NCBI GenBank assembly: GCA_016787285.1
Contig: JAEUUV010000170.1
Location: forward strand, 1 to 36,568
Direction of reading: 5' to 3'
Length of the DNA stretch: 36,568 bases
Source: Saprospiraceae bacterium
Lineage (GTDB): Bacteria > Bacteroidota > Bacteroidia > Chitinophagales > Saprospiraceae
The translations under genes and the position numbers were made by a program. The notes under the pieces were generated by a model, which did not search any database, was not told where the DNA came from, and was given only the letters and a program-made list of their open reading frames with translations. Of the stretch, positions 18,027-26,404 are shown one piece after another. Numbering within the stretch: position 1 is the first letter of the stretch; each line of letters begins with the position of its first letter.

Positions 18027-19229
18027 CTTGGATTTTGACTCCAAATCTGCAACAGCGGCATAAAACTTCCTCAACACCTCCTTAATATCCTTTTGCGCAT
18101 AAATCTCCGCGATCCGGTCGCTTTTCACGCCGAGGATTTTTTTGACGTCTTCGATACCCATGTCGCCGTTGTTCAGAATGAAGTCGCCGGTGAAGTGGCG
18201 GCCGTAGTGGGTGGTGATTTCCCGGCCGATGAGGTCCAGGCTGACTTTGCGCAACCACTTGCTGTAGGTCATGTATTTCACCTGTGGGAACAGGTAGCCG
18301 TCCAGGCGCCAGTGGAGGAGCATGGTGGCATCGGTGTTCGAGATCGGAACGATTTCTTTGCTGCCGGTTTTCTGGGCATTCGTGGCGAAGTACCGGTACC
18401 AGGTGCCGTCCTCCTGAAACTCAAAATAATGGGTGTCTTTCTTGATGCGCTGGGTATCCGAAAACCGGAGCCCACGGCACATGATCAGGAAGCGACGCAG
18501 GGTTTCGTGTGTCTGGCTTCCGGGATCGGCTTGTGCCAGCGCATTCCGAAAAGCCGCGTATTCTTCCAGGGTCAGGCTTTTCTTTTCGGAAATCTTCACC
18601 ACTTTGATCTCTACGCGGTCAAAGGGTTTGCGCTGGTCGTCCAGTTCAAAGTGCTTCAGGACCCGTCCGTAAATAATTTTGAGGTAGCGCACGTATTGAT
18701 TGGCCAGGTTCTCTTTCCCTGTGGCCACCATTTTGCGTTTGAACTCCAGCACTTTTTCGCGGCTGATATCCTGGAGGCGCAGCGGTCCCATCACGCCTTG
18801 AAATTTATTGACCGCCGATTTGTACGTGATGTACGTTTTGGGACTGATCTCGTTGGCGGCATGTTCCTCCTTTAAAATTTGAAGGGCGGTCTCGCCAAAC
18901 AGCGAAACCACTTTTTTGTCCGCCCGCATTTTTTGACTGAACAGGTCGAATGCCGGTGGAATGTCCCGGGCAATCATGTCGGCCACGATGGAATACGCTT
19001 TGGTCAGCGTCGTGCGGAGGTGGTTGTTTACGACCATAGCCGTTTCGCCGCCCAGGGTGGCTCGGGGCTTCACGGACTGACTGGCCGGATCCCAGTCTTT
19101 GGGCAGCACCTTCCAGGGAAGTACGAGGTAGTTGGTTTGGTAGCGCCAGGCGTAGCGGAGAAACAATTTTTGGAAACCGAAGCGGTCCTGATAGCCGCGC
19201 AGCACAATGGAAATGACAGGAGGTCGCAT
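18024..19229 (-). CDS. Tyrosine recombinase (phage/transposon-type integrase)
   Basis: Encodes 401 residues with the Bacteroidota integrase layout: an N-terminal arm-binding part (1-100, including LPKDWDP), a SAM-like core-binding domain (about 105-200, TYITYKSAVNKF), and a catalytic domain (215-395). Catalytic residues visible: R255 (CRGLRFSD), K287 (NAQKTGSKEIVP), H341 and R344 (THYGRH) and the nucleophile Y377 (AEIYAQ). The second histidine, usually in LGH, is replaced by valine (LGV, V368), a position that tolerates change in this family. It is oriented away from ctlX at the edge of the accessory region and is the likely agent of island movement. The ATG at 19229 is chosen; the chain looks complete, so it may be active. 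Confidence 0.93.
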   Translation of the reverse strand: MRPPVISIVLRGYQDRFGFQKLFLRYAWRYQTNYLVLPWKVLPKDWDPASQSVKPRATLGGETAMVVNNHLRTTLTKAYSIVADMIARDIPPAFDLFSQKMRADKKVVSLFGETALQILKEEHAANEISPKTYITYKSAVNKFQGVMGPLRLQDISREKVLEFKRKMVATGKENLANQYVRYLKIIYGRVLKHFELDDQRKPFDRVEIKVVKISEKKSLTLEEYAAFRNALAQADPGSQTHETLRRFLIMCRGLRFSDTQRIKKDTHYFEFQEDGTWYRYFATNAQKTGSKEIVPISNTDATMLLHWRLDGYLFPQVKYMTYSKWLRKVSLDLIGREITTHYGRHFTGDFILNNGDMGIEDVKKILGVKSDRIAEIYAQKDIKEVLRKFYAAVADLESKSK

Positions 19230-19247
19230 TAGTACGTGAATTAGTAC
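19229..19247. repeat. Short direct repeat beside the recombinase start
   Basis: TTAGTAC occurs twice, at 19229-19235 and 19241-19247, 12 bases apart, immediately before the recombinase coding sequence. It could be a recombinase arm-type or core-type binding site; at 7 bases it could also be chance. Confidence 0.3.
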
Positions 19248-19494
19248 AGACTAAGTGAGGGTGCGAACTGCTGCTAACTGTTTCCAGAGCGCAAATAACG
19301 ACCAAATCCGCCATATCCCCACGCAAAAGCCCACAACATCGCGGCAGCTCGTTCTACAAACTTAACCCTAACTTAAAGTTTAATTATTGTGAATTGAGGC
19401 TTCGTGCGGACACCTTTGCAACATCATTTTGCTCCACTTAAAACACGGTGAATCAAGAATTCAGTAGTTTAAAAGGTTAGGAATTGACTACTCG
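19248..19494. other. Gene-free stretch at the island edge
   Basis: About 250 bases between the recombinase and the terminator before ctlX. No tRNA, no ORF of note on either strand. It includes an AT-rich segment with AAACTT (19359-) and AAGTTT arms. It is the natural place to look for an attachment site, but no long repeat of it was noticed elsewhere in the window. Confidence 0.4.
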
Positions 19495-19526
19495 ACCCGG
19501 CCGACGCAAGTTTGGCCGGGTTTTTT
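19495..19526 (+). terminator. Rho-independent terminator without an upstream plus-strand gene
   Basis: A perfect 8-base stem, ACCCGGCC (19495-19502) and GGCCGGGT (19514-19521), with an 11-base loop, is followed by a run of T. It points rightwards, yet nothing on the plus strand precedes it for more than 18 kb. Either it is the remnant tail of a gene displaced by the island, or it is a leader attenuator. The T-run also overlaps the probable -33 box of ctlX. Confidence 0.7.
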
Positions 19527-19553
19527 GTTTTAGGTTTGCTGCTGAATAATTTG
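19524..19553 (+). promoter_or_regulatory. Candidate ctlX promoter
   Basis: TTTG (19524-19527), 19 bases, then TAATTTG (19547-19553), one base shorter than TAnnTTTG. Transcription would start about 15 bases before the ATG at 19575, which supports that start over the in-frame TTG at 19512. Confidence 0.4.
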
Positions 19554-19574
19554 AAGTTCAAATCAATACAAGTC

Positions 19575-20504
19575 ATGCGTCGCCAAACTACCCGCCACAT
19601 CCTGATGGTTCGCCCGGCCAATTTCGGGTTCAATGAAGAAACAGCCGCCAACAACGCCTTTCAAAGCCGCGACGGGCAGCTCTCCCCCGACGCCATACGC
19701 CAAAAAGCGGTGGAGGAATTCGACGCCTTTGTGCAGCGCCTGCGCGATGCCGGGGTGGATGTGCTGGTCGCACAGGACTCCGGCTCTCCCATAAAGCCCG
19801 ACGCGGTATTTCCGAATAACTGGGCTACTTTTCACCAGGAAGGCCGACTGATTACCTATCCGATGTTTGCCCCGACCCGCCGCCTTGAGCGCGACGAAAA
19901 AGTCCTGCAAGTAGCCTTCGAAGCAGGTTTCAGGGCAGAAAGCCGGGTACATCTGGAGTCCGGCGAAGATGCCGGACGCTTCCTCGAAGGCACCGGCAGC
20001 ATTATTTTCGATCACCAAAACCGACTGGCCTACGCCTGTCTCAGTCCGCGTACAGACGCGGGCCTGCTGGACGAACTCTGCAGAATTTTGGACTATAGCC
20101 CGGTCGTATTTCACGCTGTGGACGCCTCCGGGCAGGATATTTACCACACCAACGTGATGATGGCCATGGGCGAGACCTTCGTGGTCATTTGCCTCGATAC
20201 CGTGCGGGATGCACAGGAACGCCGAATGCTGGAAAACAAATTCCGGGAAACCGGCAAGGAAATCGTGGAAATTACACTTGAACAGATGAACGCCTTTGCC
20301 GGCAATATGCTCCAGGTGCGGAATAACCGCGCCGAAACCCTGCTCGTCATGTCCGAACAGGCATACCGTTCGCTTTTTCCGGCCCAGATTGAAGTGCTGG
20401 AACGGCATACCCGGCTGTTGCACAGCCCGATTGATACCATCGAAACCTACGGAGGCGGTAGCGCACGGTGCATGATGGCCGAGGTTTTTATGCCCTCGTC
20501 ATAA
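19575..20504 (+). CDS. ctlX: Citrulline utilization hydrolase CtlX (amidinotransferase/arginine deiminase superfamily)
   Basis: Encodes 309 residues from the ATG at 19575; an in-frame TTG at 19512 lies inside the terminator and is rejected. It belongs to the guanidine-group-modifying enzymes, which use a Cys/His/acid centre to hydrolyse guanidino or ureido substrates; CtlX is the Bacteroidota-type member linked to citrulline use. Visible marks: RPANFGFN near the start, FPNNWATFH, the EGTGSIIFDH strand, the catalytic histidine H191 in IYHTNVMM, and the catalytic cysteine C299 in GGGSARCMMAEVF. Cytoplasmic, no signal peptide. Its stop overlaps the end of the convergent LTA-synthase-like gene by 6 bases. 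The exact substrate cannot be read from the sequence. Confidence 0.9.
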   Translation: MRRQTTRHILMVRPANFGFNEETAANNAFQSRDGQLSPDAIRQKAVEEFDAFVQRLRDAGVDVLVAQDSGSPIKPDAVFPNNWATFHQEGRLITYPMFAPTRRLERDEKVLQVAFEAGFRAESRVHLESGEDAGRFLEGTGSIIFDHQNRLAYACLSPRTDAGLLDELCRILDYSPVVFHAVDASGQDIYHTNVMMAMGETFVVICLDTVRDAQERRMLENKFRETGKEIVEITLEQMNAFAGNMLQVRNNRAETLLVMSEQAYRSLFPAQIEVLERHTRLLHSPIDTIETYGGGSARCMMAEVFMPSS

Positions 20505-22397
20505 ACCGAGGTAATCGTCGTACATGGTCTGCAAATACGCTCTGGCCGAGGTTTTGCTTTGTGGCGACAGGTTGCCCTGAAAGTTTTGCCAGCGTTTTTC
20601 GGCAAAACGATAAAATGCCGCACCCTCCGGAGTGATCCATCCAAGCCCATTCTCATTCGAATAGTAGGCGAAATCGGGTGCGTTCCCGGCAAGCAGATTT
20701 TTGCTCCAGGGAAAACTATCGCTTGCCACTCCAAGTGCAGCGAGCAACGTAGCCGGAATATCGTGGTGGTTCCCGATCGTTTCGATCCGGCGCCCACGCC
20801 ATACCGGGTTGACTGCCGGGCCGGTGATGATTAGCGGCACCTGACGCGCACGCGGCGTATCCATGTTGCATTTCGTCGGTTGCAAATGCCCGTGATCGGC
20901 TACAAGCACAAAAACCGTGTTTTCAAACCACGGTTCTCCGGCTGCCTGGCGAAAGAACTCGCCAATTGCATGGTCGGTGAACGCCGCGCAGTTCAGGAAT
21001 TTTTCGCGTTCGGTGGGGCCGTTCCACTCGCTATCGTAGGGTACATCGTAAGGCTGGTGCAGGCTCAGGGTGGTTGCAGTAGCGAAAAACGGCTGAGGTT
21101 TGTTACGCAGCGATGATACGACTTTGTTCAGTAGCGTGGCGTCGTCGGCGCCCCAGAGTTGCTTGATTTCAGCACGGGAAAAATCCTCAATGGAGACGAT
21201 TTCCTGAAATTGCTGGTCGTACAGCCAGGTACCGATGTTGGCAAATGTGAGTTGACCGCCGTAGAAAAAAGCCGTGGAATAGCCCTCCTTGCGTAGCGTT
21301 TTGGACAGACCCGGAAGTTTGACCGCTTTGTCCTGATGCAGGACCACCGATTGGTCGGGCTGCGCCGGGAACCCCGAAAGCACCGATACCAGCCCCTGAT
21401 CGGTGCGGTATCCGCTACCGTAGCACTGGGTAAACAGCATGCCCTCCTGTGCCAGACGCCCGAGATTGGGACAAACACCCTTTTCGCCACCCAATTCTTC
21501 CACCACTTGCGCCGTCATACTTTCCATGATGATAACTACAATATTCGGGCGTTGCCCCGTGTTACTCGCCAGCCAGGATTCGGTGTGCGATGAAGATATT
21601 CCTGGGGCAAATAATTGCTCCACCTGGCGATGAGCATCCTCTGCCTCCATGCTGCGGTAATGATTTACCGTCGAACGGGCTTCGATCAGGCTATGAAAAA
21701 AATGCCAGGCCGTGTTGGTAGCCGCATGGTTGTTGAACGGGTGCGTCGAGTAATATACCGCGCTTTCATTGATCGGCATTTTGCCCACCCCGCCTCGAAT
21801 GAGCAGCAGGACAAAGCCCATCAGGAGCGGCGCCGATGGAATGTGGCCAGGCGACCAGAAAAAGGTCGTCGGTAGATCCCCGACAATTTTGCGAAACAGG
21901 CGCCACCAGCCCCATGCCAGCGCAAAATAGGCAATAAAACCGCCAATTTTGAAGGGCAGGGACATAGAGTCCAACACCGCGCCGGGAGTTTGAAAATGCT
22001 CGAATGCCCGGCTGTTGAGCGGCGTATGCCACTCGGCATACAAAAATACGTTTGCTGTAAAAGCCAGAACAAAGAAGAGAATCAGACCCAGATTGAATGC
22101 GGAAAAGGTTACCTGAAGCAAACGTTGCACCGGCGGTCGTACAGCCATACCGAAGTAACATGCCAAAATCGGCAGCAAAACCAGATAACCGGCGGTGCTC
22201 AGATCTAACGGAACGGCATGGAAAAACGCAGCCCACGGGCCTTCCGACGACCAGTTGGGCCATAGCCAGACAATAAATAACGCCCGGTAAAAGGCGAAGA
22301 ACAAGAGCCAGAACGCAAGCAGCCGCAGGGCAAACCACCAAGGGCCACCTGCATAGCGCACATGCTTCGGCACGCGCTCACTCAGTGCTTTATCCAA
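20499..22397 (-). CDS. LTA-synthase-like membrane sulfatase/phosphotransferase
   Basis: Up to 632 residues. The first about 215 contain five hydrophobic helices (ALRLLAFWLLFFAFY, STAGYLVLLPILACY, LGLILFFVLAFTANVFLY, IGGFIAYFALAWGWW, APLLMGFVLLLI), followed by an extracytoplasmic sulfatase-fold domain. The metal and nucleophile signature is present: NIVVIIMESMTA (metal-binding E), T332 in YGSGYRTDQG at the position of the nucleophilic threonine of LtaS-type enzymes, and VADHGH near the end (D and H). Such enzymes move phosphoglycerol or phosphoethanolamine groups to envelope glycans or lipids; a Gram-negative host has no LTA, so the target is unknown. The start is uncertain: TTG at 22397 overlaps the tilS stop by 16 bases, while GTG at 22373 would abut it. 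Probably translated by coupling from tilS. Confidence 0.87.
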   Translation of the reverse strand: MDKALSERVPKHVRYAGGPWWFALRLLAFWLLFFAFYRALFIVWLWPNWSSEGPWAAFFHAVPLDLSTAGYLVLLPILACYFGMAVRPPVQRLLQVTFSAFNLGLILFFVLAFTANVFLYAEWHTPLNSRAFEHFQTPGAVLDSMSLPFKIGGFIAYFALAWGWWRLFRKIVGDLPTTFFWSPGHIPSAPLLMGFVLLLIRGGVGKMPINESAVYYSTHPFNNHAATNTAWHFFHSLIEARSTVNHYRSMEAEDAHRQVEQLFAPGISSSHTESWLASNTGQRPNIVVIIMESMTAQVVEELGGEKGVCPNLGRLAQEGMLFTQCYGSGYRTDQGLVSVLSGFPAQPDQSVVLHQDKAVKLPGLSKTLRKEGYSTAFFYGGQLTFANIGTWLYDQQFQEIVSIEDFSRAEIKQLWGADDATLLNKVVSSLRNKPQPFFATATTLSLHQPYDVPYDSEWNGPTEREKFLNCAAFTDHAIGEFFRQAAGEPWFENTVFVLVADHGHLQPTKCNMDTPRARQVPLIITGPAVNPVWRGRRIETIGNHHDIPATLLAALGVASDSFPWSKNLLAGNAPDFAYYSNENGLGWITPEGAAFYRFAEKRWQNFQGNLSPQSKTSARAYLQTMYDDYLGL

Positions 22398-23713
22398 GTC
22401 AATTTCAGTAGTTTACAGGTCTCGGACCTGACTTTAAAACGATTATCCAAGCGCATTCCGACGATCCATACGATGTGTTGGTCACGATTTTCCAGCACCC
22501 AAATTTTTTCTTTTTCCAACCGCGAAAGTTTCTGGTTGGTAAAAAAGTCCTGGAGTTTCTGGTGTTGCCCACCCATCCCCATCGGCTGGAACACATCGCC
22601 GGGGCGCCAACGCCGCAAAAGTAGTGGAAATTGGAGAATATCCGCATCTACCAATGCGGATTCGGGGGCTGTCGGGAATACTGCTCCAGGCGCAGTTTGT
22701 GTCAGCAACAAGCGCCCGCCGTCGGGTGTGCGCACCATCAGGTCGTCGGCCTGAACAGGCAGGAGTTCTTCCTGGGTTTCCCGATTGGTCAGTAGCAGCA
22801 CGTCGCGATCCATGACGAGACGATACCCCGATGGGGTATCCCACTCCTGCCCTGTTTTCTGCCAGCCTGAAACAATTTGCAGTACCTGATCGCCTGTAAA
22901 TCCAAAGGGTTGGAGCAAATCAAACAACCCATCCGGCAGAGCGGGCAGAGCTTCGATCCGGGATTTTTGCAGCCGCATAACGCCTGTTTCGTCGGCTGTT
23001 TCCCACAAATTTTTCAGCAAGTGCTGCAGATTGGTGTCGGATGCCCGAAGGCGTCGTAGCGTTTCAGCAGCATTTTCCCAAAATGCAGGATTCAGCGACT
23101 CCAGTTGTGGCAGTACGCGGTGCCGGAGCGCGTTGCGGGTGTAGTGTTCGTCGGCGTTGCTGCTGTCTTCCCGCCAGGTGAGTCGCTGTGCCTGTGCGTA
23201 AGCCAGAATAGCGGCTCGGGTAGCGAACAGCAACGGGCGAACGATATGTCTATTGCGCACAGGAATGCCGCCAAGTCCAGTAAGGCCTGTACCCCGGACA
23301 AGGTGCAGGAGCGCCGTTTCCACCGAGTCGTTCAGGTTGTGTCCGGTGGCAATGCAGTCGAATCCATGTGCTTCGCGCACGACTTCAAACCAGCGGTAGC
23401 GCAGTTCCCGCGCAGCCATCTGAATCGAGAGACCGTTTTCTGCGGCATATTTCCGAGTATCAAAATGCTGAACCCAAAAAGGTGCGTCCCAACTTTTTGC
23501 CAATTCGCGGACAAACGCCTCGTCTCCGTCGGACTCTTCGCCACGCAAGCGAAAATTGCAGTGGATAATGCCGAAAGCCTGTTTTCTTTGCCCGAGCAAA
23601 TGGGTCAGCACAATCGAATCCACACCGCCGCTTACAGCAAGCAAAACCCGGCCCCCAACGGGCAACAGGTTGTGGGCATAGGCAAAAGATTCGATCTCGT
23701 GCAGCAGATTCAT
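22382..23713 (-). CDS. tilS: tRNA(Ile)-lysidine synthetase TilS
   Basis: Encodes 443 residues from the ATG at 23713; the frame is open for 31 codons further upstream, but this methionine lies at the usual distance before the P-loop. TilS attaches lysine to C34 of the AUA-decoding tRNA-Ile using ATP. The PP-loop is SGGVDS at 28-33, followed by HCNFRLRGEESDGDEAFV and the ATGHNLNDSVET motif of the N-type ATPase domain, LVRGTGLTGLGGIP and DSSNADEHYTRNALRHRVLP. The C-terminal domain ends with the RRWRPGDVFQPMGMGG substrate-binding segment and LDNRFKV. Full length for the family. It is divergent from the DUF5686 gene and first in a two-gene unit with the LTA-synthase-like gene. Confidence 0.96.
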   Translation of the reverse strand: MNLLHEIESFAYAHNLLPVGGRVLLAVSGGVDSIVLTHLLGQRKQAFGIIHCNFRLRGEESDGDEAFVRELAKSWDAPFWVQHFDTRKYAAENGLSIQMAARELRYRWFEVVREAHGFDCIATGHNLNDSVETALLHLVRGTGLTGLGGIPVRNRHIVRPLLFATRAAILAYAQAQRLTWREDSSNADEHYTRNALRHRVLPQLESLNPAFWENAAETLRRLRASDTNLQHLLKNLWETADETGVMRLQKSRIEALPALPDGLFDLLQPFGFTGDQVLQIVSGWQKTGQEWDTPSGYRLVMDRDVLLLTNRETQEELLPVQADDLMVRTPDGGRLLLTQTAPGAVFPTAPESALVDADILQFPLLLRRWRPGDVFQPMGMGGQHQKLQDFFTNQKLSRLEKEKIWVLENRDQHIVWIVGMRLDNRFKVRSETCKLLKLTWIKH

Positions 23714-23792
23714 TTTTTTACGGTCGGAATCACAAAGTTGAACCTTTGTTCGTTGGCCGATGACTACCCTTCGCGATAAATTTATTTTTTTG

Positions 23793-26315
23793 ATGAAACT
23801 ACCCACGCTTTACGCCCTTTCATTCGCCTTTTTTACGCTTCCGGTTCTTCCGTTTTCCGCATTTGCCCAACTGACCGGAACGGTCCGCGACGAATCCGGT
23901 GAGCCCCTCCCCTACGCCACGGTATATGCCCGAAACACCACCAACGGTACGGTGGCCAATGGCGAAGGTGAGTACCGGCTTTCGTTGGAGCGCGGCACCT
24001 ATGAGATTGTTTTTCAGTACATCGGCTACAAGCAGAAAATCGAACGAGTCGTCATTGCCGACAAGCCGGTGCGCCTGAACGTGGCCCTCGAAGCGAGCGA
24101 CTTGCAAATCGCCGAAGTGGTCATCACCTCTGAAGACCCGGCCTATCCGATCATGCGCAAGGCTATCGCCAAACGCGACTATTACAAAAAACGAACCCCG
24201 GAATACACGTGCGACGCGTACATCAAGGGGTTTTACAAACTGCTTGACGCCCCGAAAAAAGTGCTTGGACAGGATGTGGGCGACATGGGTGGCATCCTCG
24301 ATTCCAACCGCACGGGTGTGGTGTATCTGTCCGAGTCGGTGTCCAAACTGTACGTCCAGACCCAACCGCCGCGCACCAAGGAGGTCATGGTGTCCAGTAA
24401 AGTCAGCGGCAACGCCAATGGATTCAGCCTGAACCGCGCCACGCTGACCGATTTCAACCTGTACGACGAACACATCGAAATCGGGCGCAACATCCTTTCA
24501 CCCCTGGCCGACAACGCGTTTTCCTACTACACCTTTCGCCTGCTTGGGCGGTTCCGGGACGAAAACGGCTACGATGTGTACAAAATCGAGGCGTTGCCCA
24601 AACATGCAGAATCGCCCGCGTTTCATGGGCACCTGTACATCGTAGACGAGTGGTGGAACCTCGCCGGCGTGGACCTGAAACTTACCGGAAAAGCCATCCA
24701 GCAGCCTGTGCTCGACACGCTCAGCATCCGGCAGGAATTTGTACCGGTGAACAAACCCGACGAATGGCGCGTGCTCACACAAAATACCGGCTTCAAATTC
24801 GGTGTCTTAGGTTTCAAAATAAGCGGGTTCTTCAACGGAATTTTTTCCAATTACGACCTGAAACCACAGTTTGGCCCCGACTTTTTCGATCGCGAGCAGT
24901 TCAAAATTGAAAAGTCGGCAAGCGAGCGGGATACGGTTTACTGGGCCTCCATACGCCCGGTGCCGCTCACGGAAGAAGAATCGAGCGACTATGTGCGCAA
25001 GGACAGTCTTGAAAAAATCTGGGAGTCCAAAGAATTTCTGGACAGCATGGACCACAAGCGCAACCGGTTCAAGCCGATGAACCTGATCTTCGGCTACACC
25101 TGGCGCAACTCGTACCGGAACACCCGCATTTCCTACCCTGCCCTGTTCGAGGGCATCCAGTTCAACACCGTACAGGGCTGGCTGATCAATTTTACGCCCA
25201 CCCTGCGCCAGAGCGAAGGCAAACAGCGCTCCCGCTACTGGGAGGCCGATGCCGTGCTGAACTACGGCTTTTCCGAAAAACGCCTGCGCGGCGGGCTGCG
25301 GCTGGAACGCAGGTTCGATAGTATCCGCTACACCCATGCCGAGGTAGCCGGCGGTATCACCGTAGAACAGTTCGACGCCAACAAGCAAATCGGCGAACTG
25401 CCCAATCTGCTGTATTCCCTGCTCGAAAAACAAAACTACCTGAAACTGTACGAAAAAGCATACGTGCGCGCCAAAACCAGCCGGAACGTCGCGCCGGGGT
25501 TGCGGCTGGAACTGGCCGGCGAGTTTGCCGAACGCCGTGCTCTGGTGAACCACAGCGATTACAGCCTCTTCCGTCGCGATCGGGAGTATTCCTCCAATGC
25601 TCCCCTGCCCGTGCCTGATACCGACCCCGAGCAGCCTTTTTTTAACCCGAACCGTGCATTCACCGTGGAACTGGGCGCCCGAATCCGTTTTGGGGAAACG
25701 TACAGTACCTACCCGGATTTCCGTATTTACCACCGTTCCAAATGGCCTGAACTGACACTGCGCTACACCAAAGCAATCCCGGGCGTATTCCTGAGCGAAA
25801 TGGATTACGACCTGCTGCAGGCGCGCCTATCGCAAAGCGATGTGTCCATGGGGCTGTTCGGATACAGTACCTGGAACCTCGGCGGCGGTACATTCCTGCG
25901 CAAAAACCGGGTCGAGTTCATGGACTTTTACCACCCCCGCGGCAACCAGACCATCATCGCAAATACGGATAACTACACGCGCGGTTTTTTCCTGCTGCCC
26001 TACTACGCCTACAGCACTTCGGGTTCTTACGCCTACGCCCACTGGCGCCACCACTTCAATGGCTGGATTCTGGACAAACTGCCCCTGCTGCGCAAACTCA
26101 GTTGGAAAGAAGCCCTCGGCATTGGATTTTACTACGCTGATTCTTTTGCTACTCAGGCGGAACGCCCGGACGTGACACTACCCTACTGGGAAGCCAGTTT
26201 CGGGTTTTACAACATCGGCTTCAACTTTTTCCGCCCGCTGCACATTGATGTGGCTGTGGGCTTTTTCGGCAAGGAATTTCACCGGACAGGCATCGTGTTG
26301 GGGCTGGATTTGTAG
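23793..26315 (+). CDS. DUF5686 outer-membrane protein with carboxypeptidase-regulatory domain
   Basis: Encodes 840 residues from the ATG at 23793, chosen because it opens a clean signal peptide (MKLPTLYALSFAFFTLPVLP, cut near AFAQ); an earlier in-frame ATG at 23760 would add 11 residues. The N-terminal domain (about 27-115) is a CarboxypepD_reg-like beta domain (GTVRDESGEPLPYATVYA, VFQYIGYKQKIE). The rest is DUF5686: LYIVDEWWNLAGVDL near the middle, then alternating aromatic strands expected of a beta-barrel (FGYTWRNSYRN, RYWEADAVLNYGF), with the terminal aromatic-rich strand ending in LGLDL. Function in this family is not established; a surface or transport role is usual speculation. Divergent from tilS across an 79-base gap that holds a small inverted repeat (ACAAAG/CTTTGT, 23732-23749). 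Confidence 0.9.
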   Translation: MKLPTLYALSFAFFTLPVLPFSAFAQLTGTVRDESGEPLPYATVYARNTTNGTVANGEGEYRLSLERGTYEIVFQYIGYKQKIERVVIADKPVRLNVALEASDLQIAEVVITSEDPAYPIMRKAIAKRDYYKKRTPEYTCDAYIKGFYKLLDAPKKVLGQDVGDMGGILDSNRTGVVYLSESVSKLYVQTQPPRTKEVMVSSKVSGNANGFSLNRATLTDFNLYDEHIEIGRNILSPLADNAFSYYTFRLLGRFRDENGYDVYKIEALPKHAESPAFHGHLYIVDEWWNLAGVDLKLTGKAIQQPVLDTLSIRQEFVPVNKPDEWRVLTQNTGFKFGVLGFKISGFFNGIFSNYDLKPQFGPDFFDREQFKIEKSASERDTVYWASIRPVPLTEEESSDYVRKDSLEKIWESKEFLDSMDHKRNRFKPMNLIFGYTWRNSYRNTRISYPALFEGIQFNTVQGWLINFTPTLRQSEGKQRSRYWEADAVLNYGFSEKRLRGGLRLERRFDSIRYTHAEVAGGITVEQFDANKQIGELPNLLYSLLEKQNYLKLYEKAYVRAKTSRNVAPGLRLELAGEFAERRALVNHSDYSLFRRDREYSSNAPLPVPDTDPEQPFFNPNRAFTVELGARIRFGETYSTYPDFRIYHRSKWPELTLRYTKAIPGVFLSEMDYDLLQARLSQSDVSMGLFGYSTWNLGGGTFLRKNRVEFMDFYHPRGNQTIIANTDNYTRGFFLLPYYAYSTSGSYAYAHWRHHFNGWILDKLPLLRKLSWKEALGIGFYYADSFATQAERPDVTLPYWEASFGFYNIGFNFFRPLHIDVAVGFFGKEFHRTGIVLGLDL

Positions 26316-26336
26316 GAAATTCAATCCTCCAGCAAA

Positions 26337-26379
26337 TTTGGCCAAAGTTTGTTTCCCTCGACCGGATTCAGGACTTTTG
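26337..26379 (+). promoter_or_regulatory. Candidate promoter of the GHMP kinase-permease pair
   Basis: TTTG (26348-26351), 20 bases, then GACTTTTG (26372-26379), differing from TAnnTTTG only in the first base. A perfect 10-base palindrome TTTGGCCAAA (26337-26346) sits directly before the -33 box and could be a regulator site. The predicted start of transcription lies about 20 bases before the ATG at 26405. Confidence 0.4.
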
Positions 26380-26404
26380 CCCGAAATTGATCCGGCCTGT
26401 CCCG

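Noticed and set aside
18093-18875. A 260-codon plus-strand ORF opposite the recombinase
   Set aside because: The recombinase on the other strand has all catalytic residues; this frame shows no motif.
19248-19494. A tRNA gene as integration target beside the recombinase
   Set aside because: No T-arm (GTTCGA-type) or cloverleaf arrangement could be found in the gap on either strand.
24807-25733. A 308-codon minus-strand ORF opposite the DUF5686 gene
   Set aside because: Antisense shadow of a well-supported barrel protein.
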